A stretch of 28,430 nt of DNA, taken from NCBI GenBank assembly GCA_964541695.1, contig CAZIRB010000017.1, positions 1-28,430 on the forward strand, read 5' to 3'. The translations under genes were made by a program, and so were the position numbers. Below the pieces are notes generated by a model. The model had not been told where the DNA came from, did no database searches, and saw only the letters and a list, made by a program, of their open reading frames with translations. Position 1 is the first letter of the stretch, and each line of letters starts with the position of its first letter. This DNA is from CAZKGE01 sp964541695 (GTDB lineage Bacteria > Bacillota > Clostridia > Christensenellales > CAG-138). This document shows, piece after piece, positions 19,745 through 27,247 of this stretch.

Positions 19745-20609
19745 CCATGCTCCTCTCGCCGATTAGGTTCAGCGCCTCGGAAAAATCGCGCGTCTTGCGC
19801 CCGGCCATGGCGGCTGTCGCGATGCGGACGGCGTCGGCGATGGCGTTGTCGAACAGCTCGAAATAGGACTCCGAGCGCGCTTCGTCCGGCGCCCAGGGTG
19901 CGCGCCACTCGGCGTGTTCAATGTTGAACAGCGCCTGCATGTCCTCGGACCCGGTCGTCATCAAAAAACCGGACAGCTTGCCGGGGCGCAGCCGCAGCGC
20001 GCGCTCGGCAAAGCGCAGAAAGCGCAGTTTGCCGCCGTGCGGGTCGTACAGAAGGGGCTGGACGCGCTGCCACTTGCGGGAGGCGCGCGTAAAGACGCCC
20101 GCGGTGCGCCGTCCGCCGAGCTCGTAAAACAGCGACGTATGCAAAGCGTCCGCCATGCGCACGGCGTGCTCGACGCGGTAGAGCTCGTTCGGCGGAAAGA
20201 ACAGCCGCTTATCGCCGGCGCAGGCGCGCACGACGAGGTCCTGGCGCATCTCGAGGCGCGTGTGGTCGTTGCCGGTGTGCTGCGACTCGATGTACGGGTG
20301 CATGTTGCAGTCGAGCGCGAAATGGCACAAAAACCCGAGCACGTAGGAGAACGCGCGCTCGTCCGCGCAGGCGAGCTGGAACAGAACGGCAAACAGCCCG
20401 TCGCCCGGGGCGGCGTGCAGCTCCGAGCCGAGGGCCTTCTGGTGCCTGGCAAACGGCGGGGGCGGCAGCCTGTCGCCGAAGTAGACGTCCGGCCCGTACA
20501 GGCCGAGCAGGAACGCGTCCATGTGCCGCTTTGTCATTTCATATGCGCTCTTGGGGAGCCGGTCCTGCACGCAGTAGCCGTGCAGGGCGTGCGCGTATAA
20601 ATATGGCAT
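19725..20609 (-). CDS. zinc-dependent phospholipase C family protein
   Basis: 294 residues. Matches the Zn_dep_PLPC family: the N-terminus MPYLYAHALHGYCVQD, then FLLGLYGPDVYF with the Gly-Pro-Asp of the zinc site, and FLCHFALDCNMHPYIESQ, where His, Asp and His line up with family metal ligands. Members of this size in Clostridia are usually cytoplasmic or lack a signal peptide, as here, and their substrates are not known; the link to phospholipase C is by fold and metal ligands only. The frame is open 32 codons further upstream, but the family homology starts at this ATG. The ATG lies six bases after a TATAAT box without a Shine-Dalgarno sequence, so the mRNA may be leaderless. Confidence 0.8.
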   Translation of the reverse strand: MPYLYAHALHGYCVQDRLPKSAYEMTKRHMDAFLLGLYGPDVYFGDRLPPPPFARHQKALGSELHAAPGDGLFAVLFQLACADERAFSYVLGFLCHFALDCNMHPYIESQHTGNDHTRLEMRQDLVVRACAGDKRLFFPPNELYRVEHAVRMADALHTSLFYELGGRRTAGVFTRASRKWQRVQPLLYDPHGGKLRFLRFAERALRLRPGKLSGFLMTTGSEDMQALFNIEHAEWRAPWAPDEARSESYFELFDNAIADAVRIATAAMAGRKTRDFSEALNLIGERSMDGTRAL

Positions 20610-20615
20610 ATCTGC

Positions 20616-20621
20616 ATTATA
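20616..20621 (-). promoter_or_regulatory. -10 box directly before the phospholipase-family start codon
   Basis: TATAAT on the minus strand ends six bases before the ATG at 20609. No good -35 is at 17 bp; a TTGAGC lies at about 20-bp spacing. The box overlaps the left arm of an AACGTAA (20621-20627) / TTACGTT (20656-20662) inverted repeat. Confidence 0.5.
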
Positions 20622-20684
20622 ACGTAAATTGTGTAACAGGAGCTCAAGCAAAGCGTTACGTTTCTGTGAATCTTTTTTTACCAC

Positions 20685-20713
20685 TACACATTCAAGTTTT
20701 GGCATGCTACAAT
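20685..20713 (+). promoter_or_regulatory. promoter of the amidase-like gene
   Basis: TACACA (20685-20690) and TACAAT (20708-20713) are 17 bp apart with an extended -10 (TGC before TACAAT), the same -10 as the polysaccharide operon. Expected start near 20720, leader of about 33 bases. Confidence 0.7.
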
Positions 20714-20752
20714 ACGTTTATACGACGGCTGGTTCGGCATGAGGTGAGAAAT

Positions 20753-21628
20753 TTGTACAAGATCAAACCGCGCAGACGGAAGCTGCGCGTCAACAATCCG
20801 GTGGCTTTCGGCATCCTTTGCGCGATGATCGTGGTGCTGATCATCGGCGGAATCTATGCGCTCGCCGTGGGCGTCGTCGCGCCCGGTGTGCAGACGCTCA
20901 AGGAGCTTTACGCGACGCCCTCGCCCGAACCGACCGCACCGCCCGCCACATCAAAGCCCACGTCCACGCCCGCGCCGACGGACACGCCCGAGCCGACGCT
21001 CGAGCCGGGCACGACGCCCACGCCGACGCCGACGCCCGAGAACACGGTGGCGGGCAAGCTCTCCGGCAAGGTGATCGGCATCGACCCGGCGCGCGGCTAC
21101 ACGTCCAAGGTGTTCGGCGTGTCGACCGGCGTGTACGCCAACAGATTGAATTTTGCAATCGCCCAGCTCGTCAAGGCGGGGCTCGAGGCCGAGGGCGCGA
21201 CGGTGATTCTGACCTATACGGACGTCAAGCAGTCGCCGGACGACACGGCGCGCGCCAAGGCGCTCAACGGCGCGGACGTCGACATCGCGCTGCGCATCGA
21301 GTGCAACTCCGTATCCGCCGCCGATACGCGCGGCGCGCAGATGTGGATCCCGTCCGCGCACGAGAACCAGACCCAGTGCGAGAAATTCGCCAAGACGATG
21401 CTGTCGGCGTACACCAAGGCGACGGACCTGCCGATCCGGCTGTACAACAACGCGTCGATCCGCAAGCTCGACGATCTGGACATATTCAACAAGACCGTCT
21501 CGCCGATTGCGTCGATCATACTCGGGCACATCAGCAACACGGCCGAGGATAAGCTGCTCAACGACGCGGACTTCCAAAAGAAGATGGCCAAGGGCATCGT
21601 GGACGGCTTCCTCGCGTATTTCGGATAA
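20753..21628 (+). CDS. membrane-anchored Amidase_3-fold protein lacking catalytic residues
   Basis: 291 residues. A basic N-terminus and one transmembrane helix (about 19-43) are followed by a Thr/Pro-rich wall-spanning linker (about 55-98) and an N-acetylmuramoyl-L-alanine amidase (Amidase_3) fold. The fold's landmarks are readable: VIGIDPARGY, LNFAIAQLVKAGLEAEGATV, IALRIECNS, and IILGHISNTAEDKLL at the end. Every zinc ligand and the catalytic Glu is replaced: the first His is Arg114, the first Glu is Ala129, the second His is Glu183, and the catalytic Glu is Ile256. It should therefore bind, not cut, peptidoglycan, or serve as a regulator. The start is a TTG with AGGTGA five bases upstream; other starts in frame lack such a site. 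Confidence 0.8.
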   Translation: MYKIKPRRRKLRVNNPVAFGILCAMIVVLIIGGIYALAVGVVAPGVQTLKELYATPSPEPTAPPATSKPTSTPAPTDTPEPTLEPGTTPTPTPTPENTVAGKLSGKVIGIDPARGYTSKVFGVSTGVYANRLNFAIAQLVKAGLEAEGATVILTYTDVKQSPDDTARAKALNGADVDIALRIECNSVSAADTRGAQMWIPSAHENQTQCEKFAKTMLSAYTKATDLPIRLYNNASIRKLDDLDIFNKTVSPIASIILGHISNTAEDKLLNDADFQKKMAKGIVDGFLAYFG

Positions 21629-21673
21629 GCGTCCGGCGGCCAAACGCAAAGAACACCATTTTTTTGAATTTTA

Positions 21674-21702
21674 TTGCCTCGGAAATCCCGCCTGTGTATA
21701 AT
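21674..21702 (+). promoter_or_regulatory. promoter of the rnf operon
   Basis: TTGCCT (21674-21679) and a perfect TATAAT (21697-21702) are 17 bp apart. Expected start near 21709, about 77 bases before the rnfC GTG. Confidence 0.75.
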
Positions 21703-21740
21703 AAAGGGCGTGTACTGCATCGATACGGTACATGCTCTTT
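21703..21740 (+). promoter_or_regulatory. inverted repeat at the rnf transcription start
   Basis: AAAGGGCGTGTAC (21703-21715) can pair with GTACATGCTCTTT (21728-21740), 13 pairs with two G-T, around a 12-base loop containing ATCGAT. The left arm begins right after the -10, so it may be an operator; the transcribed part still forms a 7-8 bp stem in the leader. No known riboswitch is recognised. Confidence 0.5.
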
Positions 21741-21785
21741 ATTTATTCATTTCTGTACATCTTGAATTGCGGGAGGAGGAATCCG

Positions 21786-23105
21786 GTGGCGTCAGGTTTT
21801 TCCGGCGGGGTGCACCCGCTGAAAGCTTCGCATGAGGGGAAGCCGCTCACGAGCGGCAAGGCCGTCCGCGCGCTGTATCCGGGCGCGGTGACGATCCCCA
21901 TGGGCATGCATGCCGGTGCGCCGAGCGAGCCGTGCGTCGGCGTCGGCGATACGGTGCGGCTGGGCCAGGTGATCGGAACGCCCGTAGGCGGGCTCGGTCT
22001 GCCCGTGCACGCGAGCGTGTCGGGCAGGGTCACGGCGGTAGGACCCGTGCAGCAGCTTCGCGCGCAGCGCGAGGTCTGCGTCACGATCGAGAACGACATG
22101 CGCGACGACTGGGTCGAGCTCGTGCCGGCCGGCGCGCTCGCGTCCGCGTCCGCGGGGGCGATCGTCGCGGCGGTCCGCGCGGCCGGCGTCTGCGGCATGG
22201 GCGGCGCGGCGTTTCCGACGCACATCAAGCTCACGATTCCGGAGGGGAAGTCCGCGGACACCGTGATTCTAAACGGCGCGGAGTGCGAGCCGTTTCTGAC
22301 GGCGGACCACCGGCTGATGCTGGAGTCGCCGCGGCGCATACTCGACGGGCTTGCCCTGATCATGCGCGCGACGGGCGTTAATCGCGGCGTGATCGCGATC
22401 GAGGACAACAAGCCCGACGCGATCAAGGTTATGTCCGAGGCGGCCGCGGGCATGGCGGGCGTCACCGTCCGCGTTCTACGCACGAAGTACCCGCAGGGCA
22501 GCGAGAAACAGCTGATCCAGTCCGTCACGGGCCGGCAGGTGCCGCAGGGCAAGCTCCCGATCGACGCGCATACGCTCGTGTTCAACGTGTCGACCGCGGC
22601 GGCGGTTGCGGACGCGGTGCTCCTTGGCAAACCGCTCATCGAGCGCGTCACGACCGTGACGGGCTGCGTAAAGGAGCCCGCGAACCTGCTGCTGCGCGTC
22701 GGCACGACGTTTGGCGACGCGGTCGACGCGTGCGGCGGCCTCACCGCCGAGGCGGGCAAGGCGCTCGCCGGCGGGCCGATGACCGCGCTCTGCGCCGCGG
22801 ACCTGGCCACGTCGATCGGCAAGGCGACAAACTGCATACTCGTGCTCGACAAAAAACAGGCCGCGGTCCCGGAGGAGCAGCCGTGCATCCGCTGCGCGCG
22901 CTGCGTGGACGTCTGCCCGGCCGGGCTGCGCCCGTACCAGATCAAATACGACCTCGACGCGGGCGACCTCGACGCGGCGACCAAGGACAACCTGGCCGAC
23001 TGCGTGCTCTGCGGCGCGTGCAGCTATATCTGCCCCGCGAGACGGTACCTTGCCCAGGGCTTTAAGGTCGGCAAGGACGCGCTTGCGGCAAGGAAGGGAA
23101 GGTAG
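21786..23105 (+). CDS. rnfC: Rnf complex subunit C
   Basis: 439 residues. GTG start with GGGAGGAGG six bases upstream; the conserved SGFSGGVHP opening is right at the start, so the earlier ATG in frame is rejected. The N-terminal part is the RnfC barrel domain; the middle holds the Complex1_51K-like NADH/FMN domain with GMGGAAFPTHIKLTIPEGK and NGAECEPFLTADHRLMLE. Near 366 and 406 two 4Fe-4S motifs follow (CIRCARCVDVCP and CVLCGACSYICP). RnfC is the peripheral subunit that transfers electrons to NAD+. First gene of the operon, followed by rnfD after five bases. Confidence 0.93.
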   Translation: MASGFSGGVHPLKASHEGKPLTSGKAVRALYPGAVTIPMGMHAGAPSEPCVGVGDTVRLGQVIGTPVGGLGLPVHASVSGRVTAVGPVQQLRAQREVCVTIENDMRDDWVELVPAGALASASAGAIVAAVRAAGVCGMGGAAFPTHIKLTIPEGKSADTVILNGAECEPFLTADHRLMLESPRRILDGLALIMRATGVNRGVIAIEDNKPDAIKVMSEAAAGMAGVTVRVLRTKYPQGSEKQLIQSVTGRQVPQGKLPIDAHTLVFNVSTAAAVADAVLLGKPLIERVTTVTGCVKEPANLLLRVGTTFGDAVDACGGLTAEAGKALAGGPMTALCAADLATSIGKATNCILVLDKKQAAVPEEQPCIRCARCVDVCPAGLRPYQIKYDLDAGDLDAATKDNLADCVLCGACSYICPARRYLAQGFKVGKDALAARKGR

Positions 23106-23110
23106 CGACC

Positions 23111-24118
23111 ATGCCATACACCGTTTCCCTGGCGCCGCATATATTTGCGCGCGACAACACTTCAACTTTGATGCGGGACATGCTGATCGCCCTCTTTCCG
23201 TGCGCGGCCGTGGGCGTGTGGCTGTTCGGATGGAACGCCGCGCGCGTGCTGCTTCTCTCCATTGCGTGCTGCGTGGCGCTCGAGATGCTGTACCAGAAGC
23301 TGACGCGGCAGAGCGTGCGGATCGGCGACCTTTCGGCCGCGGTCACGGGCGCGCTGCTTGCGCTCAACCTCCCGTCCACGGCGCCGTGGTGGCTCGTGCT
23401 GGTGGGCGCGCTCGTCGCCGTCGTGCTGGTCAAGCAGCTGTTCGGCGGCATCGGCCACAACTTTATAAACCCCGCGCTCGCGGCGCGCGCGGTGCTGTTG
23501 GCCTCGTGGCCCGCGCGCCTGACGGCGACGAGCACCGCCTCGGCCTATCCGCTGCCGTTCGACACGGTCACGAGCGCGACGGTGCTCGGCGGCGGCGCGG
23601 CGGACGCGGTCACGAGCGCAACGACGCACGCCACCGACGCGGTGGCTTCCGCGACGCAGGCCGCGGGCGCGTCGTTTATCGACAAGGTGACGACCATGGA
23701 CCTGTTCTTGGGCAACATCCCGGGCTGCATCGGCGAGGTCTGCAAGGTCGCGATCCTGCTCGGGCTCATCTACCTGCTTTTGCGCAAGGTCATCTCCTGG
23801 CACATCCCCGTCGTGATGATCGGCACGTTCATGCTTGCTTCGCTTCTGTTCGGGGCGGACCCGGTCAAGGCGGTGCTCTCGGGCGGCGTGCTGTTTGCGG
23901 CGGTGTTCATGGCGACGGACTATACGACAAGCCCCATGACGAGGACGGGCAAATGCGTCTACGCGTTCGGCGCGGGGCTGATCGTGGCGCTCATCCGCTC
24001 GTTCGGCGGCTATCCGGAGGGCGCGACGTACGGCGTGCTGCTGATGAACGTCTGCGCGCCGTTGATCGACCGCGCGATCAAACCCAGGGTGTACGGGGAG
24101 GTGAAGGCGCGTGCGTGA
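23111..24118 (+). CDS. rnfD: Rnf complex subunit D, with repeated flavinylation-like motif
   Basis: 335 residues, membrane subunit of the NqrB/RnfD family. GHNFINPALAARA near residue 118 and TDYTTSPMTRTGKCVYAFGAG in the second half are family signatures; about eight to ten helices flank them. The covalent FMN attachment site is expected at the Thr ending D151-T-V-T-S-A-T157. Two more copies follow directly: D165-A-V-T-S-A-T171 and D176-A-V-A-S-A-T182, in an insertion ending QAAGASFIDK. The canonical Gly of (S/T)-G-A-T is Ser in all of them. RnfD helps move electrons across the membrane with ion pumping. ATG at 23111; the GTG start of rnfG overlaps the end by eight bases. Confidence 0.92.
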   Translation: MPYTVSLAPHIFARDNTSTLMRDMLIALFPCAAVGVWLFGWNAARVLLLSIACCVALEMLYQKLTRQSVRIGDLSAAVTGALLALNLPSTAPWWLVLVGALVAVVLVKQLFGGIGHNFINPALAARAVLLASWPARLTATSTASAYPLPFDTVTSATVLGGGAADAVTSATTHATDAVASATQAAGASFIDKVTTMDLFLGNIPGCIGEVCKVAILLGLIYLLLRKVISWHIPVVMIGTFMLASLLFGADPVKAVLSGGVLFAAVFMATDYTTSPMTRTGKCVYAFGAGLIVALIRSFGGYPEGATYGVLLMNVCAPLIDRAIKPRVYGEVKARA

Positions 24119-24659
24119 CATACTGCGGCTTGGGCTCAAGCTTCTGATCATCTCCGCCGTCGGCGGGCTCGCGCTCGGGCTGACGAACGCGGTGACCGAG
24201 GGGCCGATCGCGGCGCAGCAGGTTGCCGCGGCGGACGAAGCGCGCAGGCAGGTCCTGCCCGGCGCCGAAACGTTCGAGGCGCTTGACGCAATCGAGGGTC
24301 TCGACGAAGCCTACGCGGGCTGCGACGGTTCCGGCGCGCTCGTAGGCCTGACCGGCAAGATCACGGCGCAGGGCTACGGCGGGCCGATCGAGGTGACTGT
24401 CGGCGTCGGTACGGACGGAGCCATCACCGGCGTTTCCGTCGGCGGCGCGGACTTTAAGGAGACCGCGGGCCTCGGCGCGCGCACGAAGGAGCCGTGGTTT
24501 GCCGAGCAGTTTGTCGGCAAGACCGCGCCGGTACAGCTTGCGCAGAGCGGCGGCGAGATCGACGCGGTGGCAAGCGCCACGATCAGCTCGTCGGCCGTGA
24601 CGCGCGCGGTCGATACGGCGGTGACCGCGCTTACCGCCGCCATGCAGGGGGTGCAATGA
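24111..24659 (+). CDS. rnfG: Rnf complex subunit G (flavoprotein)
   Basis: 182 residues. One N-terminal transmembrane helix (about 6-26) anchors an extracytoplasmic FMN_bind domain. GYGGPIEVTVGVGTDGAITG, then ETAGLGARTKEPWFAEQFVG, and the flavinylation site D151-A-V-A-S-A-T157 followed by ISSSAVTRAV are all as expected; the usual Ser-Gly of the SGAT motif is Ala-Ser here. The covalent FMN would be attached by an ApbE-type enzyme, which is not in this window. The start is GTG with GGGGAGGTG seven bases before it. Confidence 0.92.
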   Translation: MRDILRLGLKLLIISAVGGLALGLTNAVTEGPIAAQQVAAADEARRQVLPGAETFEALDAIEGLDEAYAGCDGSGALVGLTGKITAQGYGGPIEVTVGVGTDGAITGVSVGGADFKETAGLGARTKEPWFAEQFVGKTAPVQLAQSGGEIDAVASATISSSAVTRAVDTAVTALTAAMQGVQ

Positions 24660-24660
24660 T

Positions 24661-25290
24661 ATGAACGAAAAACAGTCGCTGCAATCGGTATTCTTCAACG
24701 GCGTCGTCAGCGAGAACCCGACGTTTCGGCTCGTGCTCGGCACCTGCCCCACGATGGCGATCACGACCTCGGCCATCAACGGCATCGGCATGGGCGCGGC
24801 CGCGACGTTCGTGCTCGTTGGCAGCAACGTCGTCATCTCGCTCTTGCGCTCGTTTATCCCGGACCAGATCCGCATTCCCGCGTTCGTCGTGGTCATCTGC
24901 ACGTTCGTGACGATAGTGGAGATGTTCATGCACGCGTTCGTGCCGTCTTTGTACGCGTCGCTCGGGCTGTTCATCCCGCTCATCGTGGTCAACTGCATCA
25001 TCCTCGCCAGGGCGGAGGCGTTTGCCAGCAAGAACGGCGTACTTGCCAGCGCGGCCGACGGCGTCGGAATGGGGCTGGGCTTTACGATCGCGATCACGCT
25101 GATCGGCTGCATCCGCGAACTCCTCGGCAACGGCACGCTGTTCGGCGCGACCGTGTTCGGCGCGGCGTTCGAGCCGATGCTGCTTCTGATCCTGCCCACG
25201 GGCGGCTTCATCGTGTTCGGGCTGCTGCTCGGCGTGATCAACCTGATCACGACGCGCGTGGCCAAGCGGAAGGAGGACGCGGGCGAATGA
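24661..25290 (+). CDS. rnfE: Rnf complex subunit E
   Basis: 209 residues, polytopic (about six helices), NqrD/RnfE family. Signatures: VFFNGVVSENPTFRLVLGTC near the start, PSLYASLGLFIPLIVVNCII in the middle with the conserved Asn-Cys, and GCIRELLGNGTLFGA. Paired with RnfA it forms the membrane core with an intramembrane iron-sulfur centre held by cysteines of the two subunits; Cys in LGTCP and VNCII fit that role. The ATG follows the rnfG stop by one base with GGGGTG upstream, and the stop overlaps the rnfA ATG as ATGA. Confidence 0.93.
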   Translation: MNEKQSLQSVFFNGVVSENPTFRLVLGTCPTMAITTSAINGIGMGAAATFVLVGSNVVISLLRSFIPDQIRIPAFVVVICTFVTIVEMFMHAFVPSLYASLGLFIPLIVVNCIILARAEAFASKNGVLASAADGVGMGLGFTIAITLIGCIRELLGNGTLFGATVFGAAFEPMLLLILPTGGFIVFGLLLGVINLITTRVAKRKEDAGE

Positions 25291-25871
25291 GCGAGATCGT
25301 CAAGGTGCTGCTGTTTATGGTCAGCTGCGTGCTGACCAACAACTTCATATTCGCGCGCTTTCTCGGCTGCTGCCCGTTCCTCGGCGTGTCGAACAAGGTC
25401 GAGACCGCCGTCGGCATGGGCATGGCCGTCACGTTCGTGATGGCGCTGGCAAGCCTGTTTACGTACATGGTCTACCATTGGATCCTCGTGCCGCTCGGGC
25501 TGGCGTATTTAAGCACGATCGCGTTCATACTCGTGATCGCGGCGCTCGTGCAGGTCGTGGAGATGTTCCTCAAAAAATCGTCGCCGAGCCTCTACGGCGC
25601 GCTCGGCATCTACCTGCCGCTGATCACGACCAACTGCGCGGTGCTCGGCGTCACGATTCTGAACATCACCGAGGAGCTGTCGCTCGTGTACTCCGTGCTC
25701 AACGGCGTGTTCGGCGCGCTCGGCTTTCTGCTCGCGATCGTGCTGATGGCGGGCGTGCGCGAGCGGCTCGAGTCGTCGGCGATCCCCGCGCCGCTTCGCG
25801 GCTTTCCGATCTCGCTCGTGATCGCGGGGCTGATGAGCCTTGCGTTTATGGGCTTTAACGGCATGGTGTAA
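25287..25871 (+). CDS. rnfA: Rnf complex subunit A
   Basis: 194 residues, six helices, NqrE/RnfA family. The signatures VLTNNFIFARFLGCCPFLGV and PSLYGALGIYLPLITTNCAV are intact, with the cysteines that pair with RnfE around the intramembrane cluster. VRERLESSAIPAPLRGFPIS and LMSLAFMGF close the family pattern. AAGGAGG lies ten bases before the ATG, which overlaps the rnfE stop. RnfA and RnfE sit in opposite orientation and form the ion-coupling channel with RnfD. Confidence 0.93.
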   Translation: MSEIVKVLLFMVSCVLTNNFIFARFLGCCPFLGVSNKVETAVGMGMAVTFVMALASLFTYMVYHWILVPLGLAYLSTIAFILVIAALVQVVEMFLKKSSPSLYGALGIYLPLITTNCAVLGVTILNITEELSLVYSVLNGVFGALGFLLAIVLMAGVRERLESSAIPAPLRGFPISLVIAGLMSLAFMGFNGMV

Positions 25872-25915
25872 AAGCGGCGCTTGCCGCGGCGCATAGGAAC
25901 ATGGGAGGAAACGAA

Positions 25916-26731
25916 ATGAACCTTGTACCGGTTTTGACCGCGCTCGGCGTGCTCGGCGCGCTGGGCCTTCTGTTCGGGCTCGCGCTGGGCGTCGTGGGCA
26001 AGAAATTCGCCGTGGAGGAGGACGGGCGCGTCGGCCGCGTGCGCGAGGCGCTCGGCGGCGCCAACTGCGGCGCGTGCGGCTTTGCGGGCTGCGACGCGTT
26101 CGCGGCCGCGGTCGTCTCAGGAAAGGCCCGGGCGGATGGGTGCCCGGCGGGCGGGTCACGGACTGCGCGCGCCATCGCGGCGGTGATGGGCGTGACCGTG
26201 GACGACGCCGAGCCGGTCGTGGCGCGCGTGCTCTGCAACGGCACGCACGAGAACGCCGCGGATCGGTATTCCTATGAGGGCCTGTCGAGCTGCCGCGCCG
26301 CCGTCGCGGTGTCGGGCGGACCGACGCTGTGCGAGTTTGGCTGCGTGGGCCTTGGGGACTGCGTGGACCGCTGCAAGTTCGACGCCATCACGATCGCGGA
26401 CGGCATCGCGCACATCGACGACGACAAGTGCACCGGCTGCGGCGCCTGCGTGTCCGCCTGCCCGCGCGGCGTGATCGGGATGCTCAAAAAGTCGAGCACC
26501 GTGGTCGTCATGTGCCGCAATAAGGCCGTCGGCCGCATTGCGCGCACGCAGTGCAAGGTTGCCTGCATCGCCTGCGGCCGCTGCGAGAAAGCCTGCCCGT
26601 CCGGCGCGATCGTGGTTGTCGACGGCGTCGCGCGCATCGACGAAGCGACCTGCACGCGCTGCGGCGCCTGCGTCGCCGTGTGCCCGACGCATTGCATCGT
26701 CAATTTTTACGAAACGGCGGCGGAAGAATAG
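25916..26731 (+). CDS. rnfB: Rnf complex subunit B (ferredoxin-like)
   Basis: 271 residues. One N-terminal transmembrane helix, then the Fe-S domain NCGACGFAGCDAF with a trailing DGCPAGG Cys, a short domain containing LCNGTHENA, and four-Cys motifs in CEFGCVGLGDCVDRCKF, CTGCGACVSACPRG, CIACGRCEKACPSG and CTRCGACVAVCP, which give several 4Fe-4S clusters. It accepts electrons from reduced ferredoxin. ATG 25916 is chosen over the ATG at 25901 because GGGAGGAAA lies right before it. It follows rnfA after 44 bases and is followed after three bases by an extra membrane protein. Confidence 0.93.
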   Translation: MNLVPVLTALGVLGALGLLFGLALGVVGKKFAVEEDGRVGRVREALGGANCGACGFAGCDAFAAAVVSGKARADGCPAGGSRTARAIAAVMGVTVDDAEPVVARVLCNGTHENAADRYSYEGLSSCRAAVAVSGGPTLCEFGCVGLGDCVDRCKFDAITIADGIAHIDDDKCTGCGACVSACPRGVIGMLKKSSTVVVMCRNKAVGRIARTQCKVACIACGRCEKACPSGAIVVVDGVARIDEATCTRCGACVAVCPTHCIVNFYETAAEE

Positions 26732-26734
26732 GCG

Positions 26735-27247
26735 GTGAACGGGTCGACCGCTTTGCCCGCCTATGCGTCCGCGGGCATCCTGCTTGCGTGCGCGCTCGTC
26801 GCGTACTATATCGTCCGGCTCGCCGGCTCGCAGCGCTATCATAGGCGCGTGCCGGCCGCGCTGAAGATCCTGCTCGCCATGGTCGCGTCGCAGGCGGCGT
26901 TCGTGTTCTTTCTGCCCCTGATGCGGCTCATGAACTTTTTGCCCGCGCTGCTGACCGGCACCGCGGCGCTCTACGCAACCTACCTCGGCGAGGCGCTCGG
27001 CGTGGTCTGGTCGATCCCCTGCGGCGTTACGATCTGCTACGCGCTATTGCCGCGCACCGTCGGCGGCACGTGGTTCGGCGTGCTTTCCTACCTCATCATG
27101 AACGTGATGACCGTGCTCTACATCGTCGGCGCGGGCCAGAACGGCCAGTACCTGACGCTGCTGTTCTACGCCTGCTCGATTTTGTTCGGCCTCGGCGCGT
27201 TTTTGCTCGCGCTTTTACGGAGAAGGCCTAAGAAACGGGTGAAGTAG
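26735..27247 (+). CDS. membrane protein of unknown function, last gene of the rnf operon
   Basis: 170 residues with about five transmembrane helices (about 7-28, 43-62, 68-90, 107-128, 138-160) and a basic tail (RRRPKKRVK). No family is recognised; LLPRTVGGTWFGVLSYLIMN and VVWSIPCGVTICYAL are the most striking phrases. GTG start three bases after rnfB stops, so it is almost surely cotranscribed and cotranslated with Rnf. It may assemble with, regulate or simply be transcribed with the complex. It is followed by mosaic repeats and a terminator. Confidence 0.75.
   Translation: MNGSTALPAYASAGILLACALVAYYIVRLAGSQRYHRRVPAALKILLAMVASQAAFVFFLPLMRLMNFLPALLTGTAALYATYLGEALGVVWSIPCGVTICYALLPRTVGGTWFGVLSYLIMNVMTVLYIVGAGQNGQYLTLLFYACSILFGLGAFLLALLRRRPKKRVK

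Noticed and set aside
21703..21785. FMN or other riboswitch in the rnf leader
   Set aside because: The leader is only about 77 bases and shows a single stem without any known riboswitch core.
21743..22990. 415-codon open frame on the minus strand across rnfC
   Set aside because: Antisense to a conserved gene, with no ribosome-binding site or family resemblance.
24078..25478. 466-codon open frame on the minus strand across rnfG, rnfE and rnfA
   Set aside because: It lies opposite well-conserved rnf genes, its translation is low-complexity (Ser/Thr/Pro/Arg-rich) with no domain, and it arises from GC-rich codon use.
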